A stretch of DNA of 64,000 nt from Geobacillus thermodenitrificans subsp. thermodenitrificans DSM 465 (GTDB taxonomy: Bacteria; Bacillota; Bacilli; Bacillales; Anoxybacillaceae), in the NCBI RefSeq assembly GCF_000496575.1, contig NZ_AYKT01000003.1, forward strand, positions 27,438 to 91,437, in the 5' to 3' direction. The position numbers were made by a program, and so were the translations under genes. Under the pieces are notes generated by a model that searched no databases, had not been told where the DNA came from, and saw only the letters and a list, made by a program, of their open reading frames with translations. This document shows positions 20,084 to 30,132 of the stretch, piece after piece; position 1 is the first letter of the stretch; each line of letters opens with the position of its first letter.

Positions 20084-21309
20084 CGTTCTTCCTCCTCCCT
20101 CTTTTTCCTGTCAGTCGAAAGCAGTTCGGCGCCCGTTTGCAGGGCGCGAACACCGAATTTCGCCCGCAGCTGTTCAACCGTTTTCCAAAGAGTTTCTGTT
20201 TTCGCATCCTCTTCATAGTGAAACAAATCAAGCTGCTTCACCGCCCCGGTCCGGTCAAACACATGGAGCGCAGCAACGCCAAGAAGCCGCACTGGACGAC
20301 CGTCCCAATGCTTTTGGAACAACCGTGCAGCATAGGAAAAGATGTCTTCCGCATCCCATAACGGATCCATTCCGGTTTGGCTGCGAGTGATGGTTTGAAA
20401 ATCGTAGTAGCGAATGGTCAGTTGAACGGTCCGCGAGACAACCCGCTTTTCGTTCATCCTCGCACTGACAGACTCAGCCAACTGGCGCAAGACAACGAGC
20501 AAGTTCTGTTCCTCATCCATATCGTACGGCAACGTTGTTGAGTGTCCGATCGATTTTCTCTTTTCCGCCGCCACTGGATCAACCGGACGCGGATCGATGC
20601 CGTTCGCTTTCTCTTGAAGGCGCAAACCATAGATGCCAAACGTCTGACGAAGACGCTCCCGATCGGCCTTTGCAATATCACCGATCGTATGGAGGTCAAG
20701 CGCATGCAGCTTTTTCGCCATTTTGTCACCAACGCCATGCATGTGTTCGACCGGAAGCGGCCATAACACGCGCGGGACATCGCGTTTGCGCAGCACGGTG
20801 ATGCCAAGCGGCTTTTTCATGTCGCTTGCCATTTTCGCCAAAAACTTATTCGGGGCGATACCAATACTCACCGGAATCGACAACCGCTCAAGCAGTTCTT
20901 GTTGGATATGGTGCGCCAAAGCGAGCGGGTGAACCGTTGACGTCCGCCCGGTCATGTCCAAATAGCCTTCATCAATGGAGGCGCGCTCCAATACGGGCGA
21001 GAAACGCTGTAAGCATTGAAACAAGCGACGGCTTACTTCGCGGTATAACGCGAAATCCGGCGGCCGCACGACGAGCGATGGACAGCGTTTTTTCGCTTCC
21101 CAAAGCGGCATCGTCGTATAGATGCCAAACTGTTGTTTCGCTACATAGCTGGCCGCCAGCACAATTCCTTTCCGCTCTTTCGGGTCTCCTGCCACAACGA
21201 CCGGTTTTTTCTGAAGCGATGGATCACGGGCGATCTCACAGCTAGCGAAAAACGAATTGGCGTCTACATGAAAAATGATCCGCCCATGCGATTCGCGCTC
21301 CGTTTGCAT
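20080..21309 (-). CDS. dinB: DNA polymerase IV (Y family)
   Basis: Translesion DNA polymerase of 409 residues. The palm shows FHVDANSFFASCE (first catalytic Asp) and RASIDEGYLDMTG (catalytic Asp-Glu), with the YREVSRRLF and SIGIAPNKFLAKMASDMKKP motifs of the fingers and thumb. The little-finger domain covers about 245-360. The C-terminus lacks a clear QL-x-LF clamp motif, but VKQLDLF at about 365 would serve as a clamp-binding peptide. Start ATG follows GAAGGGAAGAAAG. Length and motifs resemble Bacillus YqjH more than YqjW. Confidence 0.93.
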   Translation of the reverse strand: MQTERESHGRIIFHVDANSFFASCEIARDPSLQKKPVVVAGDPKERKGIVLAASYVAKQQFGIYTTMPLWEAKKRCPSLVVRPPDFALYREVSRRLFQCLQRFSPVLERASIDEGYLDMTGRTSTVHPLALAHHIQQELLERLSIPVSIGIAPNKFLAKMASDMKKPLGITVLRKRDVPRVLWPLPVEHMHGVGDKMAKKLHALDLHTIGDIAKADRERLRQTFGIYGLRLQEKANGIDPRPVDPVAAEKRKSIGHSTTLPYDMDEEQNLLVVLRQLAESVSARMNEKRVVSRTVQLTIRYYDFQTITRSQTGMDPLWDAEDIFSYAARLFQKHWDGRPVRLLGVAALHVFDRTGAVKQLDLFHYEEDAKTETLWKTVEQLRAKFGVRALQTGAELLSTDRKKREEEER

Positions 21310-21437
21310 CTTTCTTCCCTTCTTTTCTTTCGTTGTTTCCTATTTTAGCAGATCATCCGTTCGTTGGAAACCGCTCGGCTTGCTTCAGGATACGGGTTCG
21401 TTACATTCATGCTAAGCGCGCCATCCCTTCGGCCGTC

Positions 21438-22064
21438 TTAGGGCAGCCGATCGTGAAACAGGTCCATGAGCATATATCCAGCCACTCCCCAAATGATGAG
21501 CGCGGAAACCCGGTTCATGGTTCGCAATCCCCTCCCGCTGCCATCGAAGCGACCAAGCATCTTTCCAGCGAGGGAAAGCCCAACAAACCAAGCCCACGAG
21601 ACAAGAATGCACGCCGCAGCAAACAACGCTTTCTCCAATCCCGTATAGCGGAGCGAGTTCGTGCCGATGACACCGATCGTATCCAAAATGGCATGAGGGT
21701 TCAGCAGCGATACTGAGGCGGCGAAAGCGATTTGTTTGCGAGGCGGAAACATTTCCGCTGCTTCGCTTTCGCCTGTTGCAGGCTCGCTCTTCCATGTGCT
21801 CCAGCCCATATACAGCAAAAAAAGGACGCCCACCCCCATCACAACCATTTTCGTCCAGGAGGAACCAAGCCAAACGAGGGAGACACCCAAAACGGCAAGC
21901 AAAATGAGCAGCGTATCACACAACGACGCCGTCAGCACCGCGGGCAAGGCGTGCACCCAACGCCGCTGAACCGCTCCTTGAGTCAAAATGAACACATTTT
22001 GCACACCAAGCGGCAAAATCAGTCCCAACGCCAAGATGAATCCATGAACAAACGCACTCATCAT
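21438..22064 (-). CDS. LysE/ArgO-family amino acid exporter
   Basis: Membrane protein of 208 residues with about six helices. The N-terminus LILPLGVQNVFILTQGA is the LysE/ArgO signature and LLNPHAILDTIGVIG the conserved second-half motif. The family exports basic amino acids such as Arg and Lys; the actual substrate is not readable from sequence. The ATG overlaps the stop of the PH-domain gene upstream by four bases, which ties it into that operon. Confidence 0.88.
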   Translation of the reverse strand: MMSAFVHGFILALGLILPLGVQNVFILTQGAVQRRWVHALPAVLTASLCDTLLILLAVLGVSLVWLGSSWTKMVVMGVGVLFLLYMGWSTWKSEPATGESEAAEMFPPRKQIAFAASVSLLNPHAILDTIGVIGTNSLRYTGLEKALFAAACILVSWAWFVGLSLAGKMLGRFDGSGRGLRTMNRVSALIIWGVAGYMLMDLFHDRLP

Positions 22065-23506
22065 GTTTCATCCTTTCTTTCCGCTTGCAGCCAGCGATAC
22101 ACCGCTGCTGCGTCTTGCCCGTCCACATCGACGACGCGAGCGGAAGTACCAAGTGGCATAACGGCGGCGGAAATGGTTGCTAATCGTTTTCGCTTTTGCC
22201 ACCATGTCGCCGACACCTCAATCGATTGCAGGCGGCGTTTCAACATGTATGTTGTCGTTTGGCGGAACCAGCCGCTCCGGAGTGTTAGCTGCCTTGAAGA
22301 AAGCGCCCAACCGGCTGCCCGATAGCGACGCACCCCAATCCACACGGCGAGCGGCAACACAAGCAAAAGTCCTGCTCCCCACGGGCGCTCGATGTAGGCG
22401 GCCAATAGCACCGGGACCATCAACCAATAGAGCGGCCGAAGCATATAACGGATTTTGGCGCGCTCCGGCAATGGGTGGAACGTGACATCGAGATCATACT
22501 CCGGCAGGCACGCGTGAACAATCGAGGAGACGCGCTCTTTTTTTACAAGTGGGCAAAGAACCACATCACCCGGTGGGCCGCCGTCAAGCGCTCCACCAGC
22601 ATGAATGAGCGACACGGTCGCGTACCCGAACAAACGCCGCAGCCAGCTCTCATGGATCATCACCCCTTGGACGCGGCCAATGGGGACGGATACCGTTTTG
22701 CGTTCAAGCCAACCGCGGGTGATGACAATCGTATCTTCTTGCTTGCGCACGGCAAACGAAGCGAAGCGGATCATATTTTGTACGATCGCCACTCCATACG
22801 CGGCCAACAGTACAACCAAACCGATGATTCCGATGTACCACCGCCCATGTCCATTCCATGTCGCCTGCACATTGCGAAAGAGCGCTTCATACGGGATAAG
22901 ATCTCCGAGCTGAGACAGAAAGGCCCAAACGGCCGCCACTACGCCAAACGCTCCCCCGCTTGTCACAGCGGCAAGCCACACTTCCTTTACGGAAAGCGTA
23001 AATAAGGGAGGAGACAGTAGTCGCTTCTCCTGGTCGTTCCATGGATTAGACTCCTCTGCCTGCTCTTTTGCTTGCTCGATATCGCGCTGCAAGCGGCGAA
23101 CCTCTTCCCTCGACACGGCCGCGAGCGTCACTTCTGCTTCTCCGGGCACGTTTCCAGCCGTTTCAATATGGACTTTCACGACCCCCGCCAGCCGTTGCCA
23201 TATTCCTTCCGTTATGGAAATGCCTTGAATGCGCTCGAACGGGATTGTCCGTTTTTTGCGGACGAATACTCCTTCTTCCACTTGCAATGTTTGATCATCC
23301 CAGCCGTAAGTGAAGCGAACCCAGGAAAGAATGCCGGCAACGATCGTGTAGGCGAGCACAAGAAGCGGCACGACGAGATCCCGCCAAGAAAAATCGCCGC
23401 CGCTGCCAGCTACGACAACTACCAAAAGCGGGAGCAGCACGTTTTTCAGCTCTCTCCCTACTCCGGTTACCATCGCAACGGGATGAAGACGGCGCTTAGT
23501 CATCAT
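22061..23506 (-). CDS. YdbT-like membrane protein with bacterial PH (bPH2) domains
   Basis: A 481-residue membrane protein of the YdbT family. It has paired helices, each followed by a bPH2 domain: the first with WDDQTLQVEEGVFVRKKRTIPFERIQGISITEG, the second with VRKQEDTIVITRGWLERKTVSVPIGRVQGVMIHES, the third with LSSRQLTLRSGWFRQTTTYMLKRRLQSIEVS. The repeated 'I/LPxxRIQ' element is the family hallmark. In B. subtilis YdbS and YdbT are linked to resistance to antimicrobial compounds; a molecular role is unproved. It overlaps the ydbS-like gene by 11 bases and the exporter gene by 4, giving a three-gene operon. Confidence 0.85.
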   Translation of the reverse strand: MMTKRRLHPVAMVTGVGRELKNVLLPLLVVVVAGSGGDFSWRDLVVPLLVLAYTIVAGILSWVRFTYGWDDQTLQVEEGVFVRKKRTIPFERIQGISITEGIWQRLAGVVKVHIETAGNVPGEAEVTLAAVSREEVRRLQRDIEQAKEQAEESNPWNDQEKRLLSPPLFTLSVKEVWLAAVTSGGAFGVVAAVWAFLSQLGDLIPYEALFRNVQATWNGHGRWYIGIIGLVVLLAAYGVAIVQNMIRFASFAVRKQEDTIVITRGWLERKTVSVPIGRVQGVMIHESWLRRLFGYATVSLIHAGGALDGGPPGDVVLCPLVKKERVSSIVHACLPEYDLDVTFHPLPERAKIRYMLRPLYWLMVPVLLAAYIERPWGAGLLLVLPLAVWIGVRRYRAAGWALSSRQLTLRSGWFRQTTTYMLKRRLQSIEVSATWWQKRKRLATISAAVMPLGTSARVVDVDGQDAAAVYRWLQAERKDET

Positions 23507-23978
23507 TCCGATCCGCCACCTTCGCCCACTCAGCGATCAACCGGCAGAGCTTTTCCGCCTCCGGTTCAGATAGCGCAGGGATTTCATGGACAGTGGCGGC
23601 CGTGAAAATCACAACCGAAGCCAACCCGTACCGTTTAAGAAAAGGGCCTTGCCGCACATCGACATGTTGAACGCGATTCATCGGAACTAGCGTCCATGTC
23701 GTTGACCAAACACCGTGCTGAATTTCTATTTCTTCCTCGCGAATATCATAACGCCATCGTTTCTGGCGCAAGGGAGGCAACCATCCGACCCATAAGATCG
23801 CTTCCACTACCCAGATGCCAACTAACACCACTAACCACCACTTAGGAACATGAAAGCGCGACAGAAACCATGCGATTCCGCCGACGACTCCCCCGGACGC
23901 CAACGTTACTAACACCCCGGTCAAGCGCCACACGGTGATGGCTTTTTCTGAAATCGGTTTGCCGCTGTTGCGAAGCAT
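23496..23978 (-). CDS. YdbS-like bPH2-domain membrane protein
   Basis: A 160-residue protein with two N-terminal membrane helices (VWRLTGVLVTLASGGVVGGIAWFL and WWLVVLVGIWVVEAILWVGWL) and one bPH2 domain (RYDIREEEIEIQHGVWSTTWTLVPMNRVQHVDVRQGPFLKRYGLASVVIFTA). The order ydbS-ydbT and the overlap of the two genes are as in Bacillus. First gene of the operon. The stop lies inside the start region of ydbT, so the two products are probably made in equal amounts and may form a complex. Confidence 0.85.
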   Translation of the reverse strand: MLRNSGKPISEKAITVWRLTGVLVTLASGGVVGGIAWFLSRFHVPKWWLVVLVGIWVVEAILWVGWLPPLRQKRWRYDIREEEIEIQHGVWSTTWTLVPMNRVQHVDVRQGPFLKRYGLASVVIFTAATVHEIPALSEPEAEKLCRLIAEWAKVADRNDD

Positions 23979-24183
23979 TCTATCAATCTCCTTTTGGCAA
24001 GTTCAAAACCTGTTTCCAGTATAACAAAACGTTTCCATACTGACGATGTGTTTTTCATGAATCATTGACAGAAAAACATAACTATTATATTCTAAAACTA
24101 TCTTTTTCGCTTAACTGCATAAAAGCATAAAAGCAAAAAAGTGCATCATGGAAGGAACTTCGTACGAGAAAGGTTGTTGCTGT

Positions 24184-25557
24184 ATGGAACATTCGCGCCC
24201 ATCGTTGCAAAAAGGGCTGTTGCCTCGCCATGTACAGTTGATGGCGCTAGGCGGCATGATCGGCACCGGTATTTTCAAAGGAAGCGCCGATACGATTCAC
24301 ATCGCCGGACCAAGTGTCGTTCTCACATATCTCCTCGGCGGGGCGCTGCTGTTTCTTATTATGGCCGCATTAGCCGAGATGGCCCTCGCCTATCCGGGCG
24401 AAAACGTTCAACATTTGATCCGCCGGGCGTTTGGCTTTCGTTGGTCGTTTCTCGTCGGGTGGCTGTATTGGGCGAACTGGACGTTGGTCACAGTCGTCGA
24501 GCTGCTTGCGGCAGGAAGTTTTTTACGCTATTGGATGCCATCTGTGCCGCTTTGGCTGCTCGCCCTTGGCTGCGCGTTATTGATTATCGTGCTGAACTTG
24601 TTTCCGGTTCGATACTATGGAGAAACGGAATTTTGGCTCGCTGGATTGAAAGTGGCGGCGCTAGTTGTATTCATCTTGCTTGGGGCCGGCATGTGGTTTG
24701 GTGTGATCGAAGGGGCGAACGGAGACCCATGGGCCCGTTATGCGACCTACGATACTTGGTTTCCGCATGGGGTTGGGGGCATGATCAGCGCCTTGCTTGT
24801 GATTGTGTTTTCATACGGTGGAGCCGAGCTGATCGGTGTGGCGGTGACAGAGATGAAAGACGCCGACCGGGTGCTGCCGCGGGTCATCAAAACCACGATA
24901 TGGCGGGTCATCGGCTTTTACGTACTGCCGATCGCCATCATTTGCGGCATCATGCCGTGGAACGCCGTATCGGCGGAAAACAGCCCGTTCGTCCAAGTGC
25001 TCGAGGCAACGGGCATTCCGGGCGCCGCCCATGTGATGAACGCGATCCTGCTTATTGCCGTCTTATCAGCAGCCAACACCGGGGTGTACGCCACTTCTCG
25101 CTTGCTCTTTTCAATGGCCGAACAAGGAGAAGCAAGCCGCCGCTTGTTACGGACGACACGACACGGGGTGCCGCTTTACGGCATGGGAATGGTCGCTCTC
25201 TGCATTGCCGCAGGAGTCGTCGGTGCGTACTTGGCGCCAGGGCGGATCATCGGCGAGTTGATGACGATCCCTGGGTTTACGGTGCTGATCGTCTGGATGA
25301 TGATCGGAGCGGCCCAACTCAAACTGCGGCCGAATTACGACACGAATCCGTTCTTTCGCGTCAAAGGATTTCCGTACACGACGAGCATCGCCGTCGTGTC
25401 GCTCGCTGCGATTTGGGTGAGTTTTTTATTCCAGCGCGAGCATCGAATCGGCTCCGTTCTTTGCCTGATGATTTTGGCGATTCTCGCAATGTATGGATCC
25501 ATCAAAGAAAAACAGCGCCGGCTGCCGGAACAGAACATTGACGAACAATCCGCATGA
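24184..25557 (+). CDS. Amino acid permease (APC superfamily)
   Basis: Membrane transporter of about 457 residues with 12 helices, of the AAT group (GABA permease/RocE/LysP-like). The first helix holds LMALGGMIGTGIFKGS, the substrate-binding unwound helix of APC carriers, and helix 3 has LYWANWTLVTVVEL. A later helix contains SYGGAELIGVAVTEMKDADRVLPR, the conserved loop of the family. The start is taken as the ATG at 24184; the ATG at 24148 has no ribosome binding site. Substrate cannot be read from the sequence. Single gene, ended by a hairpin. Confidence 0.9.
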   Translation: MEHSRPSLQKGLLPRHVQLMALGGMIGTGIFKGSADTIHIAGPSVVLTYLLGGALLFLIMAALAEMALAYPGENVQHLIRRAFGFRWSFLVGWLYWANWTLVTVVELLAAGSFLRYWMPSVPLWLLALGCALLIIVLNLFPVRYYGETEFWLAGLKVAALVVFILLGAGMWFGVIEGANGDPWARYATYDTWFPHGVGGMISALLVIVFSYGGAELIGVAVTEMKDADRVLPRVIKTTIWRVIGFYVLPIAIICGIMPWNAVSAENSPFVQVLEATGIPGAAHVMNAILLIAVLSAANTGVYATSRLLFSMAEQGEASRRLLRTTRHGVPLYGMGMVALCIAAGVVGAYLAPGRIIGELMTIPGFTVLIVWMMIGAAQLKLRPNYDTNPFFRVKGFPYTTSIAVVSLAAIWVSFLFQREHRIGSVLCLMILAILAMYGSIKEKQRRLPEQNIDEQSA

Positions 25558-25572
25558 ACAAGAATGCACAAA

Positions 25573-25611
25573 GAAAAGGTGCCGTTGTCGTTATGGACGG
25601 CGCCTATTTTC
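25573..25611. terminator. Bidirectional terminator
   Basis: AAAAGGTGCCGTTGTCG and CGGCGCCTATTTTC form a stem with one G-U pair. It separates the permease gene from the convergent small membrane gene. Confidence 0.7.
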
Positions 25612-25800
25612 TTGTTGCCCCCAACTGTTTCCGCGCCATTCATCCCACGCCCGCCAGCTCATGACCGCCATGCCGAGCGCCAAAATCAGTGCTTGCCCGT
25701 CCACTCGTTGCTCGACCCATAAACGATACAAACTGACTCCGACTCCATATACGAACCAGCATAAGCAAAACAGCAGAACCCCCAGCCAAAACCATTTCAT
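25591..25800 (-). CDS. Small membrane protein, unknown function
   Basis: A 69-residue protein with a hydrophobic N-terminal helix (WFWLGVLLFCLCWFVYGVGVSLY) and a second weaker one (ALILALGMAVMSWRAW). The start at 25800 is chosen for AGGGGAGAG ahead of ATG AAA TGG. The tail (WDEWRGNSWGQQENRRRP) is polar. No family recognised. Confidence 0.6.
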   Translation of the reverse strand: MKWFWLGVLLFCLCWFVYGVGVSLYRLWVEQRVDGQALILALGMAVMSWRAWDEWRGNSWGQQENRRRP

Positions 25801-26096
25801 TGTTTTCTCTCCCCTCAATCATTCCATATAGGAAAATGCTTGCTTTCATCTTCATAAAAGGGATAGGTTTTCTCGCCCACACCTTTTGTAATCTATCATA
25901 CTCTTCATTCCATATCGGTTTCATTATACCTTTATTTCCATAAAAGAGAAACACGAGGAGCTCTAAAGATCATCCCCGTACTGAATCACGAAATGTACCA
26001 TGGTGACGTTGTTCAGTATGGGATCTATAGAAGAAGGGGTTCTCACCGCTTTGGAGACACTCTTGCTGTGCATGTGACGCAAACGTCGCTTATTCA

Positions 26097-26640
26097 CTAT
26101 TTCACGGGCGACCGTTCATCTTCCGTCACCCATTTGTGGTTTGGTACTTGTTCGCCAGTTTCTGTATGGATGTAATCAACCATATACACTGTCGTTTGTT
26201 GGACTGAATCGATGATGGCTTTCGCGCTTTTCATCCCTTCCATATGGTCAGCGTTCAAGACGACTTTCATCCCCTGGCTGAAACGACTCTTCCCCGGCGC
26301 TTTCGATTTCCTCATGAATGACCCATCTATGGTTTTTCACCGAGTTTCCGCCGGTCGTCGGGGTGTGTCACTGTATAGACAGTCGTGTCAAACGCGTCAG
26401 AAACAGTCGCTTCCGCCCCGCTCATCTCCGGCATATGGTCAGCGTGAATGATGACTTTGCTTCCGACCAGGTAGGTGGGTTGTTGGGCTTCTTCCAATCC
26501 GGCCGGGACATCGCCTAAACCGGAGTGGTTCATTTCCCCGTGATCGGCATCATGGGGGTTTTCTTCTTGGCTGGCGTTTTCTTTTGGCGCCGCTTCATCA
26601 TTTCCAGTACCGGTGCAAGCCGTGATCAGCCTCTATGCCG
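26097..26640 (-). pseudogene. ydhK: Decayed YdhK-family (DUF1541) lipoprotein gene
   Basis: YdhK-type proteins carry two copies of a 'G-K-V-ADHM-G-M-A-T/TVY-NHKWV' domain. Copy one reads VGSKVIIHADHMPEMSGAEATV...TTVYTVTHP and then leaves frame in a run of four C/G near 26355; the correct continuation (NSVKNHRWVIHEEIES) is in another frame. A second shift near 26275 is needed to enter copy two (GMKVVLNADHMEGMKSAKAI...NHKWVTEDERSPVK). Upstream, the lipobox-like LITACTGTGNDE is present but its signal peptide and start are missing, with a TAG before it. It lies just downstream of the copper operon. Confidence 0.8.
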
Positions 26641-26648
26641 CGGCGAAA

Positions 26649-26682
26649 TAAAAAAAGCATTCCCTCAAAGGAGAGGGAATGC
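26649..26682 (-). terminator. Terminator of the copper operon
   Basis: On the minus strand GGCATTCCCTC and GAGGGAATGCTTTTTTT form a tight stem. It follows copZ. Confidence 0.93.
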
Positions 26683-26689
26683 CCAATCG

Positions 26690-26893
26690 TTAGACGACAT
26701 CATATCCTTGATCTTCAATCGCGGCTTTCAACTGATCCACGGTCACTTTCGCCTCATCGTACTCGACGTCGACCGTCCCTTGTTCCAAATGGACGTCGAC
26801 CCGGCGGACGCCATCGAGCTGTTGTAAGGTGTTCGTGACGGCGGCTTTGCAATGGCCGCATGTCATTCCTTGCACGTGTAAAGTGATCGTCAT
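26690..26893 (-). CDS. copZ: Copper chaperone CopZ
   Basis: A 67-residue single heavy-metal-associated domain. The GMTCGHCKAAV motif binds Cu(I) with its two Cys. The ferredoxin-like fold is seen in the strands TITLHVQG, VRRVDVHLE and TVDVEYDE. It carries cytoplasmic Cu(I) to the N-terminal domains of CopA. Last gene of the order csoR-copA-copZ, 15 bases after copA, with GGGAGG before its ATG. Confidence 0.95.
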   Translation of the reverse strand: MTITLHVQGMTCGHCKAAVTNTLQQLDGVRRVDVHLEQGTVDVEYDEAKVTVDQLKAAIEDQGYDVV

Positions 26894-26908
26894 CGTTTTT
26901 TCCTCCCG

Positions 26909-29305
26909 TTATTGTGATAGTTTCACCCGTTTCAGACGAAGCGCATTCGCAACGACCGATACGGAGCTAAACGCCATCGCCGCACCGGCGATCCATGGTT
27001 CTAATAAGCCGGCGGCAGCGACCGGGATGCCGATCGTGTTGTAAACCAACGCCCAAAACAAGTTTTGGCGGATGTTTCTCATCGTTTTCCGGCTCAACTC
27101 GATCGCCTGCGGAATATGAGCCAAATCACCGCCGACAAGCGTCACGTCGGCCGTTTCAATGGCCACATCGGTGCCGGTGCCGATCGCCATGCCGATATCG
27201 GCTTTCGCCAAGGCCGGAGCGTCATTAATGCCGTCGCCGACCATCGCCACCCGCTTTCCTTGTTGCTGCAGCTTGGCGACGATGTTCGCTTTTTCTTCCG
27301 GCAGCACTTCCGCATACACATGACGAATGCCAACTTGGCTGGCGATCGCTGCCGCGGTGCGGCGGTTGTCGCCGGTCACCATGTACACATCAATCCCCAT
27401 TTGCGTTAACGTCTGAATGGCTCGTTTCGAGCTCTCTTTCACCGTATCGGCGACGGCGATTAAACCGGCCAGCTCTCCGTTAATGGCGACAAGCATCGCC
27501 GTTTTTCCTTGTGCTTCCAACGCCGCCATTCGTTCCTCTGCGCTCGCTACATCAATCGAACGGTCGGTCATGAGCTTGCGCGTGCCGACCAACACGGATT
27601 GGTCATCCACCACCGCTTCAATGCCATGCCCGGCCATGGCCGAGAAACGGCGGAGCGGCTTTGGCGCAATTCCTTTTTCTTTTCCATACGCAACGATCGC
27701 TTGCGCCAACGGATGTTCCGAAGCGCTCTCGGCCGAAACGGCGTAGGCAAGCATGTCTTCCCGGAGCGTGATCACATCGGTCACTTCCGGTTTGCCTTTT
27801 GTCACCGTTCCTGTCTTATCAAGCAACACCGCTTCGATTTGCTGCGTTCTCTCTAAGTACTCACCTCCTTTAAAGAGAATGCCGTACTCCGCCCCTTTGC
27901 CGGTTCCAACCATAATCGATGTCGGTGTCGCCAAGCCGAGCGCGCACGGGCAGGCGATAACCAACACGGCGATGGCCGCTTCAAGGGCGGCGGTGACATC
28001 GCCTGGCACCACGATCAAGTACCAAACAAGAAACGAAACGGTCGCGATGGCGACAACAATCGGGACAAAAATGCCGGAGATGACATCAGCCATCCGCTGA
28101 ATCGGCGCTTTTGACCCTTGCGCTTCCTCGACGATGCGGACGATGTGGGCGAGCGCTGTATCTTTCCCGACTTTTTCGGCTCGGATGGTCAAAACGCCGT
28201 TTTGGTTGATCGTCGCACCAATGACGGAATCGCCTTCTTTTTTATCGACCGGAATCGATTCACCCGTAATCATCGACTCGTCGACCGACGAGGCTCCAGC
28301 AATGACCGTTCCGTCCACCGGAATTTTTTCCCCCGGCCGAACGATGATCGTATCGCCAACAACAACTTGTTCGAGCGGCACCTTTTGTTCGCTTCCGTTG
28401 CGGATGACCGTCGCCTCTTTCGCCTGCAGGCTCAACAGTTTCGAAATCGCTTCCGTCGTCCGCCCTTTGGCGAGCGCCTCAACATATTTGCCAACCAAAA
28501 CAAGCGTAATCAACACTGCGCTTGTTTCAAAATACAATCTTGGCGCATAGCCTGGGACAGCCAACGTTTTGAGCGCCTCATACAAGCTGTAAACATAGGC
28601 CGCTGACGTGCCGAGAGCGACAAGAACGTCCATGTTCGCGCTCTTGTTGCGCAACGCCCGGTACGCACCGAGATAAAACGGGCCGCCGATGTAAAACTGC
28701 ACCGGAGTGGCCAGCAGAAGCTGCACCCACGGATTCATCAGCCCATGCGGCATCGGCAGACCGAGATCGAATGGCAAATGGGCGATCATCGTATACAACA
28801 GCGGCAGTGAGAACACCGTTGACAAAACGAGTCGGCGCCGCTTTTGTTTCCATTCGTCTTCATTGCGAACGCCCGACCGCTCCTCACGGAGGCGTCCTTT
28901 GTAGCCAAGCCGCTCGATTTTCTTTAGGATATCCTCGATGGACAACACACCTTCTTCGTATTCAACGACAGCGCTGTTCGTCGCTAAGTTGACCGTCGCC
29001 GCGGTAATGCCGTCCATTCGTTTTAACCCTTTTTCAATCCGCGTCGCGCACGCCGCACACGTCATGCCGGCAATATCGAGCGTCACTTTTTCCTTCGCCA
29101 CGCCATAACCTAATTGCTCAATTTTCGTTTCAATATCCTTAAGGCGCTGTTTTTCAGGATCATATTGAATCGTCGCCCTTTCCATCGCCAAGTTGACGTT
29201 CGCCTTGACCCCGTCTAGTTTGTTCAACACTTTTTCGATCCGGTTCGAGCAGGCGGCGCACGTCATGCCGGTGATGCGGAGCGTCACCGTTTTTGGCTCT
29301 CCCAT
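26909..29305 (-). CDS. copA: Copper-exporting P1B-type ATPase CopA
   Basis: Membrane pump of 798 residues that exports Cu(I) using ATP. Two N-terminal metal-binding domains have [15 protein letters not shown] and [15 protein letters not shown]. The membrane part has the [10 protein letters not shown] ion motif. The actuator domain has TGES, the phosphorylation site is DKTGTVTKG, the nucleotide domain has SEHPLAQAI, and the hinge is [18 protein letters not shown]. All catalytic residues are present. Helix motifs near the end (YNTIG and [15 protein letters not shown]) mark it as the Cu(I) subtype. It is 14 bases from csoR and repressed with it. Confidence 0.97.
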   Translation of the reverse strand: MGEPKTVTLRITGMTCAACSNRIEKVLNKLDGVKANVNLAMERATIQYDPEKQRLKDIETKIEQLGYGVAKEKVTLDIAGMTCAACATRIEKGLKRMDGITAATVNLATNSAVVEYEEGVLSIEDILKKIERLGYKGRLREERSGVRNEDEWKQKRRRLVLSTVFSLPLLYTMIAHLPFDLGLPMPHGLMNPWVQLLLATPVQFYIGGPFYLGAYRALRNKSANMDVLVALGTSAAYVYSLYEALKTLAVPGYAPRLYFETSAVLITLVLVGKYVEALAKGRTTEAISKLLSLQAKEATVIRNGSEQKVPLEQVVVGDTIIVRPGEKIPVDGTVIAGASSVDESMITGESIPVDKKEGDSVIGATINQNGVLTIRAEKVGKDTALAHIVRIVEEAQGSKAPIQRMADVISGIFVPIVVAIATVSFLVWYLIVVPGDVTAALEAAIAVLVIACPCALGLATPTSIMVGTGKGAEYGILFKGGEYLERTQQIEAVLLDKTGTVTKGKPEVTDVITLREDMLAYAVSAESASEHPLAQAIVAYGKEKGIAPKPLRRFSAMAGHGIEAVVDDQSVLVGTRKLMTDRSIDVASAEERMAALEAQGKTAMLVAINGELAGLIAVADTVKESSKRAIQTLTQMGIDVYMVTGDNRRTAAAIASQVGIRHVYAEVLPEEKANIVAKLQQQGKRVAMVGDGINDAPALAKADIGMAIGTGTDVAIETADVTLVGGDLAHIPQAIELSRKTMRNIRQNLFWALVYNTIGIPVAAAGLLEPWIAGAAMAFSSVSVVANALRLKRVKLSQ

Positions 29306-29319
29306 CGGTCAACCCTCCC

Positions 29320-29637
29320 TTATTTTGCAAACTGTTTGATCACATCCATCAACTCGCGGAGCGATTGTTCGCCGCTTCCTTCACGGATCGCTTTTGCTAC
29401 GCAATGATTCGCATGGCGTTCAAGCAGTTGCATCCCCACTTGGCGCAGCGCCGCTTGGATGGCGGAAATTTGGACTAAAATATCAATACAATAGCGATTG
29501 TCTTCCACCATTTTCTGCACCCCGCGCACTTGTCCTTCGATGCGTTTTAGCCGTTTCATAATGTTTTCGATTTCCTCTTTCGTACGCGGGATCATCGTTC
29601 CATGAAGCACATGTTCTTCTTGTGACGGGTGAGTCAT
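29320..29637 (-). CDS. csoR: Copper-sensing repressor CsoR
   Basis: All-helical DUF156-type repressor of about 105 residues. The Cu(I) ligands follow the Cys-His-Cys pattern: Cys in NRYCIDILVQI and His/Cys in LLERHANHCV. Cu binding releases it from DNA. The start is taken as the ATG at 29637 because AGAGGTGA lies six bases upstream; a GTG three codons earlier overlaps that site. First gene of the operon, with a fitting palindrome in front of it. Confidence 0.95.
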   Translation of the reverse strand: MTHPSQEEHVLHGTMIPRTKEEIENIMKRLKRIEGQVRGVQKMVEDNRYCIDILVQISAIQAALRQVGMQLLERHANHCVAKAIREGSGEQSLRELMDVIKQFAK

Positions 29638-29670
29638 CTTATTCACCTCTTCTTTTTAGTCTATATACAT

Positions 29671-29689
29671 TATACCCGAAGGGGGTATA
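29671..29689. promoter_or_regulatory. CsoR operator
   Basis: TATACCCGAAGGGGGTATA, an inverted repeat of TATACCC and GGGTATA around a short centre, matches the GC-core palindrome bound by CsoR-type repressors. It lies about 35 bases ahead of the csoR start, overlapping the probable promoter. Confidence 0.82.
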
Positions 29690-30132
29690 TAGTTACAACA
29701 CGTTATCTTCTTTTCGTAACAAAAAAACACTTCGATAAGCGTCGGATGATGGAGACGGCGTTTCCTCTATCCTTTCTTTCATGGATCCGCTACCTTGCGA
29801 TGCAAGTCGCTTCTTTTGTGGTAGACGTTATACATATCTAGCAACTGTCGCTCCGACAAGTTCGGATGCATGCTTTTCATATGAGGGGCATTTAGTCAAA
29901 CATGAGCAGACCGTTTGTGTTGGCCAAGACAATCCGTTCCTGTCCTTAGCGCCAACACGATAGCCAACAAGCCTCCCGCCACTTTTTTCATAGGTATGCC
30001 CCTCTTCCTCATCATAAACGAAAATGATGGAGAGTGTATCCAAAAGGAGTGACAACTTTTTATCTTCTTCCTTCTGACTAAGATGCGTCCATGATGATCA
30101 AAATGGAGCGTGAAAGGAAGGGAAGATCACCG
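29690..30132. other. Gene-poor stretch
   Basis: About 440 bases downstream of the csoR operator. A 75-codon frame at 29828-30055 (-) has no usable ribosome binding site, and its Cys-rich middle matches no family I know. Nothing else recognised. Confidence 0.5.

Noticed and set aside
24141..25541. A 466-codon open frame overlapping the amino acid permease on the same strand in another frame.
   Set aside because: Its product is Arg/His-rich with no domain, and it exists because the GC-rich codon pattern of the permease leaves few stops in that frame. The permease frame has motifs and helices.
25640..25954. A 104-codon minus-strand frame overlapping the small membrane gene at 25591.
   Set aside because: Its end only duplicates the 25591 gene region in another frame, and no ribosome binding site is present.
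29828..30055. A 75-codon minus-strand frame with several Cys.
   Set aside because: No recognisable family, poor start signal, and located in decayed DNA.
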